The notes: generated from the sequence alone by a model not told the origin. Positions 45,291-58,421 are shown, counted from the first letter of the stretch. The stretch is DNA of 64,000 bases from Nemophila menziesii (GCA_029959085.1 JARWIR010000027.1:9176001-9240000); one strand, 5' to 3'. Made by a program: numbers and translations.

Positions 45291-48212
45291 AATGTGGAGG
45301 AGGGAGATTCTCTTCCACTATAACATCTTTCTTCTTTTTCTTTTCTAGAATTTTCTCAACTTCCACCTTGATTATCTCTGGTTCACCTTCTTTCTCCACA
45401 ACATCCTTTACTGTTTTTTTACAGTTGTTTCTTTTTCTTTTATAACATGAAAATGTGGTGGTGGTAACTGCTTACTGCTTCTGAGTGCAATAGCATTACA
45501 ATCTTCTCTTTGCTTTGGATTTTCTGTGTCACTTGGGAGTTGCCCTTGTGGACACTGATTTAGCTGTTTTGCCATATGAGCTGCTTGATTCTCTAAAATT
45601 TTATACACAACGGAAGTATATAGTTTCTCTTGTTGTGTTTTCTGTGTAATAGAGATAAGTGTTTGTAGAGCCTTTTAAACATCCAACACACCTTCTTGAG
45701 GTTGAGTGGGTAGAGCTTTTTGATTTAGATTCTCGGTATAGGCATCTTGCGTAGGTTGTATCTGGGCTTGATTTCCATAATGTCCCCCTTGGTAATTATT
45801 ATGTTGTCTTTGTTGATAGTTATTCCCTTGGGGCCGCGGTTTATATGCGTAAGTAGAATTTGCGGCCCTATTAAGATTTGAGTATTGGAAGCCATGATGA
45901 TTTCTGTTTGGCTGATAACCTTGACCACCTGAATTATAGTTCCCTTGGTTGGAAACAAACATCTTGGATTCTGGATTTCATTAACAATTCTACCAATTAT
46001 GATCATGTACACCATGATTCGAACAACCATAAACTTCTTGCGTAGCATTCACATTAGCTTTCTACCTATAAAACCTTCTTTAACAACCAAAGTAAGTTGT
46101 TTCATTTGTGGCTCAAGTGTACTCTTCATTTTGTTCTCTAATGAAGAGAACTTTTAATCAATTCTGGCACCACTATGGTACTCCATCCCATCTCATTCTT
46201 CATTGTTCTGTCCAATGTTATTTTTGCATGGTTTGGCATTATGTGTAAGAATCCTCCTCCACTTAACAAATCTTGATCTTTTCTTGAACGTCCCTTGAGG
46301 CCTTTATAAAATATTGACATTTGTTGCTCTTGAGAAAAACCATGATCTGGTACTCTTCTTAAACATATTTGAAATCTTGTCCAACATGTACCTAGAGGTT
46401 CACCTTGTTCTTGCTCAAATGATGTCAATTCAAGCTGTGCATTCAATCTCATGTTTCTCGGATAATAATGATCAAAGAACGTTGTTTGTAACTCAGCTCA
46501 ATTTGTAATCTGAACTCTTCCATTATAACGTATTTCTTATTTTTCTTTTCTGGAATTTTCTCAACTTCCACCTTGATTATCTCTAGTTCACCTTCTTTCT
46601 TCACAACATCCTTTACCGTTTCTTATAGTTGTTTCTTTTTCTTTTATAACATGAAAACATGGTGGTGGTAACTGCTTACTGCTTCTGAGTGCAATAGCAT
46701 TACAATCTTCTCTTTGCTTCAGATTTTCTGTGTCACTTGGGAGTTGCCCTTGTGGACGCTGATTTAGCTGTTTTGCCATCTGAGCTACATGATTCTCTAA
46801 AATTTTATACACAATGGAAGTATATAGTTTCTCTTGTTGTGTTTTCTATGTAACAGAGATAAGTGTTTGTAGAGCCTGTTAAGACATCCAACGCACCTTC
46901 TTGAGGTTGAGTGTATAGAGCTTTTGATTTAGATTATCGGTATAGGCATCTTGAGTAGGTTGTATCTGGGCTTGATTTCCATAATGTCCCCCTTGGTAAT
47001 TATTATGTGGTCTTGTTGATATTTATTCCTTTGGGATCGCGGTTGTTATGCGTAAGTAGAATTTGCGGCCTTATTAAGATTCGAGTATTGGAAGCCAGGA
47101 TGATTTCTATTTGGCTGATAACCTTGACCACCTGAATTATAGTTCCCTCGGTTGAAAATAAACATCTCGGATTCTGGATTTCATTAACAATTCTCCCAAT
47201 CATGATCCTGTACACCAAGATTCGAACAACCATAAGCTTCTTGCGTAGCATTCACATTAGCTTTCTACCTGTAAAACCTTCTTTAACAACCAAAGTAAGC
47301 TGTTTCATTTGTGGCTCAAGTGTATTCTTCAGTTTGTTCTCTAATGAAGAGAACTTTTCATCAATTCTGACACCACTATCTCGATTCGTTGCACCTCGGG
47401 TTGGTGTTCTCATGGTACTCCATCCCATCTCATTCTTCATTGTTCTGTCCAATATTATTTTCTCATGGTTTGGCATTACTTGTAAGAATCCTCCTCCACA
47501 TAACCAATCTTGATCTTTTCTTGAACGTCCTTTAAGACCTTTATAAAATATTGAAATTTGTTGCTCATCAGAGTAACCATGATCTGGTACTCTTCTTAAA
47601 CATATTTGGAATCTTGTCCAACATGTACCTAGAGGTTCACCTTGTTCTTGCTCGATAATGTCAATTCAAGCTGTTAGTTCAATCTCATGTTTCTCGGATA
47701 ATAACGATCAAAGAACGCTGTTTGTAATTCATTCCAATAGTTGTAAACTGGCCTCTTTGTTGTTGATCATGCCACTCACTTGTTGCGTCTATAAGAAAAA
47801 ATCTACAATTCAAAAATTACATTTGTTCTCTACTCACACCTTGCGTATTATACACGTCGAATATTTGCATAAAATATTGTACTACACGAATTGCATCTTC
47901 TCCAGCCACTCCTCAAAAGTTTCTAAAGTCTCAAAATTGTTTTAGCATACCCAGATCGGGTTTAAATCTTGCAACTTGAATATCTGGAGGGTCAACACCT
48001 GTAGCAGGGGCGTGGTATGGTAATTGTTCAGGACCTTGCACAGACCAAGGATCATATCTCAATTGGAGTTGAGCATTTCCTACAGGTGGAGGACAAATTC
48101 CTTGATTTTGATTATTTAATATTTGAGGAATTAGATGTTGAGGATGTATAGGGTTCCCATTCTCATCTAATTCCACCTGAGGATTGTTGTAGTTGTTGTT
48201 TGAAGATGCCAT
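45291..48212 (-). pseudogene. gag: Element K gag with internal tandem duplication
   Basis: The gag N-terminus opens at 48212 (MASSNNNYNNPQ) with PYHAPATGVDPPDIQVARF. Capsid motifs CWTRFQICLRRVPDHG and FYKGLKGRSRKDQDLL, the linker with GYQPNRNHHGFQYSN, and the C-terminal LPSDTENPKQREDCNAIALR follow. From the capsid motifs to the C-terminus the sequence is present twice (about 46520-47726 and 45313-46519). Both copies have stops and frameshifts. Closest to C. Confidence 0.8.
45313..47726 (-). repeat. Tandem duplication of ~1.2 kb within element K gag
   Basis: Two direct copies with a period of about 1,205 bp. For example, the MYKILEN codons start at 45608 and 46812, and LPSDTEN, GYQPNR and VPDHG recur at the same spacing. 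The copies differ by scattered substitutions and small indels, so the duplication is not recent. Confidence 0.85.
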
Positions 48213-48372
48213 TTCTTCTCTTTCTCTTTTCTTTTAAGCTCGAAATAAACTCTCAGAGTTTGAGAGCATACACTAAATCTGTAAGATCTGAAAAAGACAA
48301 CAAAAAAGCATAAAACCAAAATAAATAATTAAAACTACTTAATGATTAAAAACCAGGATTCACACCCTGCAA

Positions 48373-48390
48373 TCCCCTGCAACGGCACCA
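48373..48390 (-). other. Primer-binding site of element K, decayed
   Basis: Complement TGGTGCCGTTGCAGGGGA has two changes from the plant tRNA-Asp complement. It lies next to the LTR end at 48396. Confidence 0.75.
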
Positions 48391-48395
48391 AAACA

Positions 48396-49041
48396 TGGTG
48401 GGTCTTGGGGTGTGATAAAAATCAACACTAAATAGGAGGACCTACTAACCACAAGTGTACGGGTCGTTCCAAGTTATAGATAGATATAAGGAATTTCATT
48501 CTCAGGGATTGTGTTGGTATAAACAACGTGTTCAAGAGATAAGTAGTGGTAATTGTAAGTACAAAAAATAAAAGATAAAAGATATCAGTTAGGTTTTAAG
48601 TTATAAACTACTAGACACAAATAAGTAAATTACTAAAGATTAACATAAAGTAAATGAATTACAAACTCAGAGATGTAGATGCAAGGTTGAGAGGCGTACT
48701 TGAGTCTCGCAAGAGATCCACCTAAATTCTTACAATTAATACTTCCGTTTAAGGGTAAATCGGGACTCTGATATCTCCTAACTCCCGTCAAGGTAGACTT
48801 AGGAGCTATCCCACGGTATTACAAAGCCCGTCACGGTGATTCAAGCTACTTACGGATGTTGAAGTGTTTTACCCAGTTGGCTGCATGGTTAGTCAAGCCC
48901 GTCGGGATCATTGACGAATACCATTCGTCTATTACTTAGGTCCGTAATTAAACCCCCCTTCAAGGTGATCACACCGCCACTAGTGAATAGCCTAATTACT
49001 ATTACCTATTTCTAATTGATCAGATTAAATAAGTAAATAAA
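48396..49041 (-). repeat. Element K 5' LTR, 3' part
   Basis: Matches 31105-31767 of the 3' LTR. At 49032-49041 (AGTAAATAAA) it passes into L's LTR; this ten-base string occurs in both LTR families. The remaining piece of this LTR is 58422-58778, with ~520 bp lost at the junction. Confidence 0.8.
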
Positions 49042-50303
49042 ATGCGAGAGAAGGAGATAAGAGAATATAGCTAAGATTTTGCGAGTATGCACTAATCCTT
49101 CTATTTCTTCTACTAGTTAATAAGGGTGATAATAGCTCTTAGATAAGTACTCAGGATTCTAAATTCCTCCCTACCCCCTTCCGGGTGGACTAGGGTGGCG
49201 ACCTCACAATCATGAGGGGACTTAACTAAGGTGCTCCTATGCCACTAGGTTCTTAGATGAGTCTGACATTCTAATGATGATCGAAAATTAAATTTAACCC
49301 TAATGACTATCTAGTTAGGCAAGCCCTTCCGGATCACTACCGCACACAAAACGTTTATGTGGTGTTTCAATAATTAGACACCGCTTCCGGGTGACCATCT
49401 AACTACTATTAGCACAACCCTAAATTGATCAAGTTTAAGACTGACAATAAATCAAAACACATACAACAAATATATGGTTAAGCAGCTAGAATCAATTTAA
49501 AATAGTTCTCCCGAAGAAACATAGATAGAAGAAAATATAATTCATAGATTATACATATGCAAAACCCAAACTATGGGAAAATTAGTTCATACGAGAAAGA
49601 AATAAACTAAAAGAAAGATACATACTTTCAACTTGCTCTCTTGAATGACTAAGGATTGGACGAAGGTTTAGAACTGAGCAAGGACGAGTTTAAAAAGGTT
49701 AAAGGGTGTATTTATAGGGGTCTAGTAAGCCCTAAATCGTTTTCTTGGAGTAGGAGGCAAGTAATTGGACTTTTAGTCCAAATCAAATTCGTAACCCTAA
49801 AATATAGAAAAGGTAATAAATTGTTGTTGTCTTGTTTTGGCTGTAACTTCTTTAATATTGCTCCGATTGACGTGTTCTTTATATCTAAACTGATCGTCTC
49901 GGAAAGATCTACACTTTTGCTTCAGACTATTCTTCCAAATTCCAAGCCAATCTTGAGTTATGATATTTTTTGTGGACGTGACAACTGAATTTCACATTTA
50001 CTTGGAAACTTTTTTTTCCTATTTTATCCTTTCTTTCCTTTATCTCCAACTTCCATCCTTATCTTCTTTCCTTTATCTCTTGGAAATGATTTGGAATTTA
50101 ATTAATTACCATATATCTTTAAAGCTTCACAATTATCAAACAATTAAACCAAATATGCTCTAAAATAACAAATCATCAAATCAAGACAAGACAAGAAATA
50201 GGAAAATACTAAAATACTAATAAAAATCGACTATTTAACTTCCTAATACACTTAAAATGATGTCTCCAATATATATTAAATCATCACAAATAAGGAGACA
50301 TCA
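49032..50303 (-). repeat. Element L 3' LTR, truncated
   Basis: Matches 57182-58421 of L's 5' LTR and starts TGATGTCTCC at 50303. About 250 bp at the 3' end are missing because of the deletion into K's LTR. The purine tract complement AGACCCCCAACTCAAAT follows. Confidence 0.8.
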
Positions 50304-51861
50304 AGACCCCCAACTCAAATTTTTATCGTCCCGATATAATAAAGATATTAACAAAGGGAAGTCTCTAAATACACACCTAAGTCAATTAAGCACAGTGGGA
50401 AAGAAGATAGCTGAATATACATAATAGACTTAAAGCAACTAATCAGAAAATCTCATGTAATAATATTTACAAACTCAATTACCTGCACACTCGTCATATC
50501 CACGATCAACACGGCTCGAATTCAAGATTAGATTAGCTTTGCAATGTAAGAAGGAGAGGATCTTTACTCAGTTCAGCAAGGAGGCTATAGATTGTTCATC
50601 GAACTTCACTAGTATCCAAAGATCCACTTCACTACTCTCTATTGGCGCAATCACTTCTAGATTACATAGCAAAGAATCATAAGGTCTTTAAGGTTGTAAT
50701 GTTGGCTTAGGGACGGTATAATAAGTATTTTTGGATAATTTAGAGTGAGCTTTTGGCTCTCTCCTCACTACCCATCAACGAATCTCCCTAGAGCTTGAGT
50801 TACTCTCATAAAACGTTCTCATTCAACCCAATGATTTATTGCACTAATTAGCCTCCCCAATAACCCAATAAAGCATAAGATGATCACATAAAAATTACAC
50901 TTTTCCGGTCCAAATATATATATTCTATTCAAATCAATTTTTTTCCTTTTGTAATATAGCTCTGACTCTCTTTTTGATGTTGAGATATCATGCTATTTTT
51001 CTTATAACAATTTTTTTCTTTTCTTTTCATGCTTTTCAGCTTTTCTTCATTCACTCTTACCCCAACAAAGGGTTACAATATAATAAACATGTCAATCATG
51101 ATCAATATACATAACAAAGCAAAATTAATAATCTCAAAATCCCAACCCAATAACAATTCCCATAATGGTGGATCCACCACCCCAAACTCAAGCTCTTAAA
51201 CAATTTTCTATGCATCGTGATGAGTCATATGGAAAAGTCCTATAATCTAAAGGGATATGGCTTATAATGTGGATAATAAAAAGCTTTAGAAACGCTAGAA
51301 GGGGATGAGAAGGATATAATATAATAATCTGGACATCAAGCTAAAAGGAAACAAGGGGCTTATGAAAGAACCGCCTTTATCACTTTCTAAACTATGCAAT
51401 TTCGTCATTCTCTTACCTTTAGCACGTTCATTAGATGGGTTCAACTAGCTTGGATCTCACTACCTACACACCACTCAAGGCTCCCTGAGATCGAACATAC
51501 TTTATATTGCATTGCTAACTAATCTTTTCTTTACTATCAATGTGTGATATCCTACAAATACTCAAAGCATACAAAATAAAATGTCCCATTAACATACTAC
51601 TTTCTGTCATTAACTTACTAAGCTTATACTTCCAAGCTATTAAACACACTCTTATATCTAAATCCCATGTATCAAAACTTTTAATTTCCACCTAAAAACC
51701 AAAAGATCACATAAAAATGGAGATGAGAGACAGCGAATCCCCACACCTCCAACTCAAAAATGAGGCGTGTCCCCACAACTCGAAAAAGACTCTAAAAAGA
51801 AATTAAAAACAAGGAGATAAAGCATATATAGAAATGGTAAGGAAGAAAGAGAACATACTCT
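50304..51861 (-). other. Element L 3' noncoding region
   Basis: Closely follows the 3' region of A: terminal tract (50304-50320), hairpin box near 50747-50760, a CCCC...AAAGGG box near 51060, third tract (51177-51190), second tract (51740-51757) and hairpin GAGGCGTGTCCCCACAACTC (51762-51781). No gene seen. Confidence 0.7.
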
Positions 51862-53098
51862 CGAGGCTATTGCCTCGCATTATCGACATAGAATATAGGA
51901 ATTACTGGATCTTTCTTTAATTTCTCAAAGAGTGTCATGATGTGCAATTGATTAGCTTTGATTTGTGCCACATCATTGGCCAAGAAAGTTTGAGCTGCTT
52001 TGACGTTATTCATTCGCTCCTCCATTTTTTCTTGCCAAACACGATCCTTTCGTCTTTTGAGACTTGCGTAATTCCTGCTCCTCTCCAAATTTTCTTGATC
52101 CAAGAATTGTCGATATTATTACTCATCTTATACTCTAATTTCTCTTCTTCACCCGGAATTACATTAGCTTTCCAAACAAGACACGTGATCATAGTATTAT
52201 ATTTCACATTAAATAACAATGTAGGAGAGATCAAAAATCGCATTACCTCCTCAAAGATCACTTGTGCCACATCCACTTCTTCTCCCCTTAAAATATAGTT
52301 ATAAAAGATTTCGTTCTTTTTAGGTACATCCGAATTTATCGTGTTTCCAAAAGCATTGGCTGCAAGGAAATTGTGCCAAACTCTTGTATCTGCTTGGATA
52401 TATTTATATGGACAAGGTGCCTTCAATTCCTCCTTATGTGATTTCACTTTCTCCTGATCTAATACATGCTAAAAAATTAGATTCCAATCAAAAGTCTTGA
52501 TATATTCCACCGTTTCTCTAGACTTACATGGTCCGACCAATTTCTTAAACTGGAAGTGACTTCGAATCTCTTCAACTATAAAAGGAACTAACTTGCCTCT
52601 AACTGGAACACAACCTTTACTATATCAGCTAAAGAGGCCTAAATAGAATTAGGAAACTAACTAAACACATATATTTGAACGTCTTACCATGTACGTAGAC
52701 CAACCTAGTCTTTCACCTATCTCCACGAATCTCTTGTATTCACCTTTACCAACATCTTCTTGAAATACTCTCTCATAAGCAAAAGGTAGTCCCTGTAGAT
52801 GTTTCTTAGCTGAAGCTATCAAGACCTTTGAAGCTTCCTCTTTTTCTTTGGGTTCAGGACTCTCGATTTGTAGAGGTTGTGGTGTCTTCTTTACGAAAGA
52901 TGGAACCTTTTTGCCCATTGAATTAACCACAGCTAGTTCTCCTCTCTTTTCATGACCTGTTTTACCCATTATGTTGGAACTTGAACTTTCGTCAATTGAT
53001 TTCTTTTCATTAGAACCCAATACCTTACTTTTCTTCATCTCCTTAGCATTGGATAATGTTTCTGTTCTTTTTGTCATCTCAATTGACCTCCAACTCAA
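51862..53098 (-). pseudogene. Element L ORF2: putative plant transposon protein-like
   Basis: The first block starts at 53074 or 53098 (MTKRTETLSNAKEMKK) and runs to 52661: charged N-terminus, then AYERVFQEDVGKGEYKRFVE. The second block, 52447-52010, has ADTRVWHNFLAANAFG, then ILRGEEVDVAQVIFEEVMRF and YNTMITCLVWKANV, the pattern of the plant transposon-protein family. A third, 52103-51867, is coiled-coil-like and ends NARQ. Stops or shifts separate the blocks. The hairpin CGAGGC-TATT-GCCTCG (51862-51877) marks the end. K has the same protein. Function unknown. Confidence 0.55.
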
Positions 53099-53509
53099 AG
53101 CTTTAATTACTCTTGAAATTTAAAACTCTTGATTATAGGTTGAACAAGCTTTATTTGGGTTAGGTAAGGTGTTATGTAGATGAATCTCTATGTGGGCAGG
53201 ATGAATTCGTCTTTTATTGGTATGGATCTAAGAAATTGTAGGGTGGAATTGGAAAATTTAGGCTTTTGATTCTTGGATTCAAAGTGTTTTGATATGATTT
53301 GGGTGGTTGAATCTTATTTATAATGATGTGGGGAAAGGATTAGATGTGTTTTATCGTGATTGGGTAGTGTTTTGATGTTTGGTGAAGGTTCGTTGAAGCT
53401 TTAATGGAGTTGAGAGAGGTTTGGAGAAGAAAGGGGGCTTTAAGGATTGAAAAATTTGGAATAGAACTAACCTCCTCTTCTTTATACCTTAAAAAAACGA
53501 ATTTTTTCT

Positions 53510-53790
53510 CTCTTTCCAGCGGCGGCCGCCGGCATACCAGTCCCAGACCCTGTTGACACTCGCGTCCACGACTTCTCCCACTTGCTCTCGGCAATGAACT
53601 TGATTTCTCCTACCGTGCCACAGTTTTTCAATCACCGACATACTGTCAGTTAAGCGGCATACCGGTCCGCCATTTTTTTCTCTTTCTCGGCAGTGAACCT
53701 GATTTTAGGAACCGTGTCAAGATTTTTGTCCCACCGGCATACCGGTAATCTCACCGGCTAGCCGGCGGGCAGGTCAGAATTTGCTCAAAA
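53510..53790 (-). repeat. Element L palindrome array
   Basis: GC-rich block with CGGCGGCCGCCG (53520-53531), ACCGG-CATA-CCGGT (53733-53746) and CCGGCTAGCCGG (53754-53765), plus GGCATACCRGTCC repeats. Same position as the arrays of A and C, different sequence. Confidence 0.8.
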
Positions 53791-53917
53791 ATGTCTTTTT
53801 CTTCCCTAACTCGATTTTCTTAGTATGTGAACATCAAAAACACCTATACCTTTCTCAGAATATGCAATATCAACTAAAAAAAACTAAACTAAACATGAAT
53901 TAAAAACATAAAAAAAT

Positions 53918-53976
53918 TACAGGTTGTCTCTCGTACAACACTTTTATTTAACGTCTTTGAAAGTTAGACGCGTTAC
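53918..53976 (-). other. Post-ORF stem-loops of element L
   Basis: The minus strand has CGTCT-AACTTTCAA-AGACG, then TTAAATAAAAG, and a weakened second hairpin (TACGAG-AGACAA-CCTGTA, 53918-53935) corresponding to the perfect one in A. Confidence 0.7.
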
Positions 53977-53981
53977 CTCTA

Positions 53982-54749
53982 TCAAGATTTGCGCATGTAG
54001 CCTCCCCAGCAACGAGAAAGACAATGAACGTCTAACAACTTTCGCCTAATGCCCCTCTTGGGTCTTATCTCTATCACCTTAGCTGAAATAACCTCAGTGA
54101 ATATTAATGGTCCCATCCACGAGTTTTTGTGACTTCGTGGCCTATCCTTTGGTTTGTGGGGTTTCCATAAACCTTCATGGCCGACCCCAGACTCAATCTT
54201 TGGCTCAATATCCACAGGTTTTGTGTGTATTTCTTCTGGGACACGATGATGTGAAAGGCTGTGGATGATAGGAACTGTGGGATCTAACTTCCTCGGTTTC
54301 TTACCCCAGACATGGAATGTCCCAGATATATTTTTAGCATGAAGGGTAACTGTCCCCTCCCGGAAGTTGACGATGCTCAGACTTGTGGCCGTGAACGGGC
54401 TTCCAAGTATAATTAGAACCTGCTTATCTACATTGAGATCAAGTATAACAAAGGTAGTAGGGATGGTGATATTACATGTTCGGACATGTACGTCTTCCAT
54501 TGTTCCCCATGTCTTGGACACTGAATTGTCAACAAACTGCAACTTCACTGGAGCTTGCTCTGTTCTCTGGAGTCCAAGTCTATGGAACACGGACTTCGAC
54601 ATAAGATTTACACCTGAACCCACATCACACATAGCTTTTATCTTGATCATACCATTTATTTGAATAGGAAGATTAAAGCTTCCTAGATCTTTGAGCTTAA
54701 ATGGTAACTCTTTCTCAACTCTTCTCGAGACTCTCACAGTATGAGCCAC
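53982..54749 (-). CDS. Element L protease fused to integrase C-terminal tail
   Basis: A 255-codon open frame. KELPFKLKDLGSFNLPIQI leads into the retropepsin active site CDVGSGVNLMSKS (D42), then VILDLNVDKQVLIILGSPF, where GRPF reads GSPF. After about 60 residues of linker comes NSWMGPLIFTEV and the end CLSRCWGGYMRKS, the integrase GPY/F-type tail. No RT or integrase core lies between them, the same architecture as A. The frame probably began in gag upstream; only a fragment remains open. Confidence 0.8.
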   Translation of the reverse strand: MAHTVRVSRRVEKELPFKLKDLGSFNLPIQINGMIKIKAMCDVGSGVNLMSKSVFHRLGLQRTEQAPVKLQFVDNSVSKTWGTMEDVHVRTCNITIPTTFVILDLNVDKQVLIILGSPFTATSLSIVNFREGTVTLHAKNISGTFHVWGKKPRKLDPTVPIIHSLSHHRVPEEIHTKPVDIEPKIESGVGHEGLWKPHKPKDRPRSHKNSWMGPLIFTEVISAKVIEIRPKRGIRRKLLDVHCLSRCWGGYMRKS

Positions 54750-56810
54750 AGTCTCTTTGTTGGCTACTACACTCGCTTATTTTTCTGGAATAACTTGCGT
54801 GAATACTTGTTGCGGTGTAAGCCCTTTCTTTGCAATCTCAAGCATTTGGGCGTTCATATTTCAAGAGTATATGCCTCTACAAATGTCTTGAGTTCAGTGT
54901 CTACCTTCAGATTTATATTAGGAATAGTTGGTGACATTGTTTGAACAACTGGTGGCGAACCCACCTTCACTTCTTCTTTCTCTTCTTGCACAACTGGTGC
55001 AACTTCAGCTCTTTTGAGGCTTCTTCCTCTTTCCCTTTATCTCTAGCAGCTTGTAACTCCATAACTGATCTAATCTCTTCTTGCATATCTTTCAGAAGGT
55101 TTATAAAGTCAGATCTCTCAGATGAATCCTCGTCATCTGAACAATCAAAGCCTTCGGAGCTACACTTGGTTTGTTAATCTTCAGTTTCTGGAACTTCCAT
55201 GACAATTTCTGCAGCATGCGGTAATTCTTTATTCTCTTCTAATTCAAGGAATATAGCCTCTCAAGCTTCGAACCCAACATTGGCATCACCTACTTCGATA
55301 GCTTTCAATTCCTTCGCTTCAATAATATCTTTCAAAACTTTATTCATTTGTTCTACTTGCTTAACTAAAATATGAATTGAAGCTTCTCGCTCTCTTAACT
55401 TCTCGTTTTGTGAATGCACATTAGTTGTCATAAGATCCATAAAAGTTTTCAATTGTTTATCTCCCACAACACCCTCTAGAGGATATTATGGTAGAGCCTT
55501 CTGAGCTAAAGTGTCGATATATGTGTCATTTACAGGCTGTTGTGGAGGAGCAGGTCGGTTATAATTCTGATTTCCATGATACGGAGCTTGATCTCTTGGT
55601 TGATAAGTGTTATTCTGGGGGCGAAGTTGTTAGTTACCTTGATTAGCGGCCCCATGTGGATTTGAATACTGCATACCCCAATATATCCTGTTACAAAAAT
55701 GATAATTTCCTCGGTTGGATATGAAATAAACAGATGCTGGATTTCCTTCGCACTCTTCCCATGTATGATTCGGTACCTCACACTTCGTACAACCTTGTGC
55801 CTCTTGCACTACATTCGACGCAGCTAAATTCTTTTGCATCTCAAGCTTAATTTCTTTGATTTGATTTTCTAATGAGGTTAATTGAGCTGAGTTTGCAGTC
55901 TCTGCATCCAAACGAAGCGTACCTCCGGTGTTTGTAACAGGAGCTCGCAAAAGTGGCCGACTCCTTTCTGTTTCGATTATATGTTACATACCTTCGGCGG
56001 CTTCTGTAGGATCCATGGACACAAAACCTCCTCTTCCAAGATTATCTACCCTCATTCTACTCTTGGAATGGATACCTTGATAAAACATCTCTAAATGTAA
56101 AGATGGTGTATAACCATGAAGGGGACATCTAGCTAAATTTTGTTTAAACCTTCTCCATGCAACACCGACTTCTTCTTCATTCTCTTGGCGAAACATAGCA
56201 AGCTCCGTCTGATCTTTGAGTCTCATACTCTTCGGATAAAAAACATTTAAAGAATGCGGCTTGAAGTTCTGTCCAAGTATTTAATGTACCTAGTGGTTGT
56301 TTATCTAGCCAATCACCAGCCTTGCTTGTCAGAAAGAACGAAAGCATGAGACAATACAGTTGCTCGCGTGTAATTCTTGGAGTAATGTAGGCATCACAAA
56401 TATGCATGAACTTTTGAATCTCTCTTACCGGATCTTGAATTGATGTACCCACTATAGAGTCCAAAATTCAAAAATTGAATGAGCATAATGCCCGTATTGG
56501 GTCTGAATTTGATATTCTAGATCTCTGGAGGACGATAACATAATGGTTGAACTTGAAAAGGTGCTCCCAAGCCTGGGAGATCTTGTTCGTGTCTGTCGAT
56601 TTTTCTGTTTTCTTCCCGTGGTGGGGTGGTATTTGTCCTAACAGACCAAGTGGCGGATCCACTAATGGTGGATCTTGTCCTACTTGTTTCTCTGCCATTG
56701 CTCTTCTTCGTGCTCTGTCTTCTTTCACTTGTTTATTATAAGATCTGAAGCTCCACTCGGGCTCCGCAAGAGGGGGCCAAGGATTCACTGTTAAAAACCT
56801 GAAAAAGACT
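54750..56810 (-). pseudogene. gag: Element L gag, degenerate
   Basis: N-terminus near 56788 (PPLAEPEWSFRSYNKQVKED), capsid blocks DPVREIQKFMHICDAYITP and WTELQAAFFK (56177-56464), RFKQNLARCPLHGYTP (55984-56226), zinc knuckle CTKCEVPNHTWEEC near 55760, linker NRPAPPQQ, then coiled coil (55261-55467) and NVGFEA. Broken into several frames. Closest to G, N and O. Confidence 0.8.
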
Positions 56811-56905
56811 AGAACAAACCAAAAAAGCGTAAAAATGGAAAAATAAAATTAACTAAAAACTACTGCTACTAAAAGTAAATAACCCACATGCTAACGAGAC
56901 ACAAG

Positions 56906-56923
56906 TCTCTGGAAATGGCGCCA
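56906..56923 (-). other. Primer-binding site of element L, decayed
   Basis: The complement begins TGGCGCCATTTCCAGAGA: the first seven bases fit tRNA-Asp, the rest has changed. It is six bases from the LTR. Confidence 0.65.
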
Positions 56924-56929
56924 AAAACT

Positions 56930-58421
56930 TGGTGTCGCCTAAGGTATGATAAAATAATAGAATAAATAATGCAAATAAACACCCTAGACTGAACACGTAA
57001 GTCACTACAAGTACCACAGATCGTATGCAAGTTTTACTAGTAAGTAAGATTCATTCCTCAGAGACTTAGTGTGTTATACTTATGGGAAAATAAATTCGAG
57101 TAGCAAATAATAATTAAAGACAAGAAAGTAAATAAATATTATTGATGAGGAGATAAGGTTAAACTAAATAAAATAAAAACAAGTAAATAAAATGTGAGAG
57201 AATTAGATGAGAGAATATAGCTTAGGTTTTGCGAGTATGCACTAATCCTTCTATTTCTTCTACTATTTAATAAGGGTGATAATTGCTCTTAGATAAGTAG
57301 TCAGGGTTCAAAATTCCTCCCTACCCCCTTCCGGGTGGACTAGGGTGGCTACCTCACAATCACGTGGGGACTTAACTAAGGTGCTCCTACGCCACTAGGT
57401 TCTTAGATGAGACTAGCCTTCTAATGATGATCGCTGATTAAATTAAACCCTAATGACTATCTAGTTAGGCAACCCCTTACGGATCACTACCGCATGGTGT
57501 TTCAATAGTTAGACACCCCTCCAGGTGACCATCTAACTACTATTAGCACATCCCTAAATTGGTTTGGTTTAAGACAGACAATAAATCAAAACACATAAAA
57601 CAAATATATGGTTAAGCAACTAGAATCAATTTAAAATAGTTCTCCCAAAGAAACATAGATAGAAGAAAATATAATTCATAGATTATACATATGCAAAACC
57701 CAAACTATGGGTAAATTAGTTCATACTAGAAAGAAATAAATTAAAACAAAGATACATACTGTCAACTTGCTCTCTTGAATGACTAATGATTGGACTAAGG
57801 TTTAGAACTGAGCAAGGATGAGTTTACAAAGGTTAAAGGGTGCATTTATATGGGTGTAGGAAGCCCTAAATATTTTTCTTGGAGTAGGAGGCAAGTAATT
57901 AAATTTTTTAGCCTAACTCAAATTCGTAACCCTAAAATATAGAAAAGGTAATAAAATGTTTATGTCTTGTTTTGGCCGTAACTTCTTAAATATTGCCCTG
58001 ATTGATGCGTTCTTTATATCGAAAATGATCGTCTCGGAAAGTTACACTTTTTCTTCAGACTATTGTTTCAAATTCCCAACCAATCTTGAGTTATGATTAC
58101 TTTTGTGGACGTGGCTGCTGAAATTCAGATTTACTTGGCAACTTTTCTTTTCCTATTTTATCTTTTCCTTCATTTATCTCCAATTTCCATCCTTATATTC
58201 ATTCCTTTATCTATTGGAATCGATTTGGCATTTAATTAATTACCATGTATCTTTAAAGCTTCACAATTATCAAATAATTACACCAAATATGGTCTAAAAA
58301 TAATAAAACATCAAATCAAGACAAGTACTAGTATACTAATAAAAATCAACTATTTAACTTCCTAAAAACCTAAAATGATGTCTCCAATATAGATTAAATC
58401 CTCAAAAATAGGGAGACATCA
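56930..58421 (-). repeat. Element L 5' LTR
   Basis: 1,492 bp, starting TGATGTCTCC at 58421 and ending GGCGACACCA at 56930. An inverted copy of the start is at 58376-58385. It has the TTGCATACGATCTGTGGTAC block of the A/D/G group. Confidence 0.88.

Larger units (their letters stand above)
49032..58421 (-). mobile_element. Element L: non-autonomous gag-protease-integrase-tail element
   Basis: 5' LTR 56930-58421, decayed PBS, gag, protease joined to the integrase tail, palindrome array, ORF2 and structured 3' region. No RT, RNase H or integrase core. It is inserted in K's 5' LTR, and the left end plus part of the host LTR are deleted, so no TSD pair can be read; CTGGA (58422-58426) would be the right copy. 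Confidence 0.85.
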
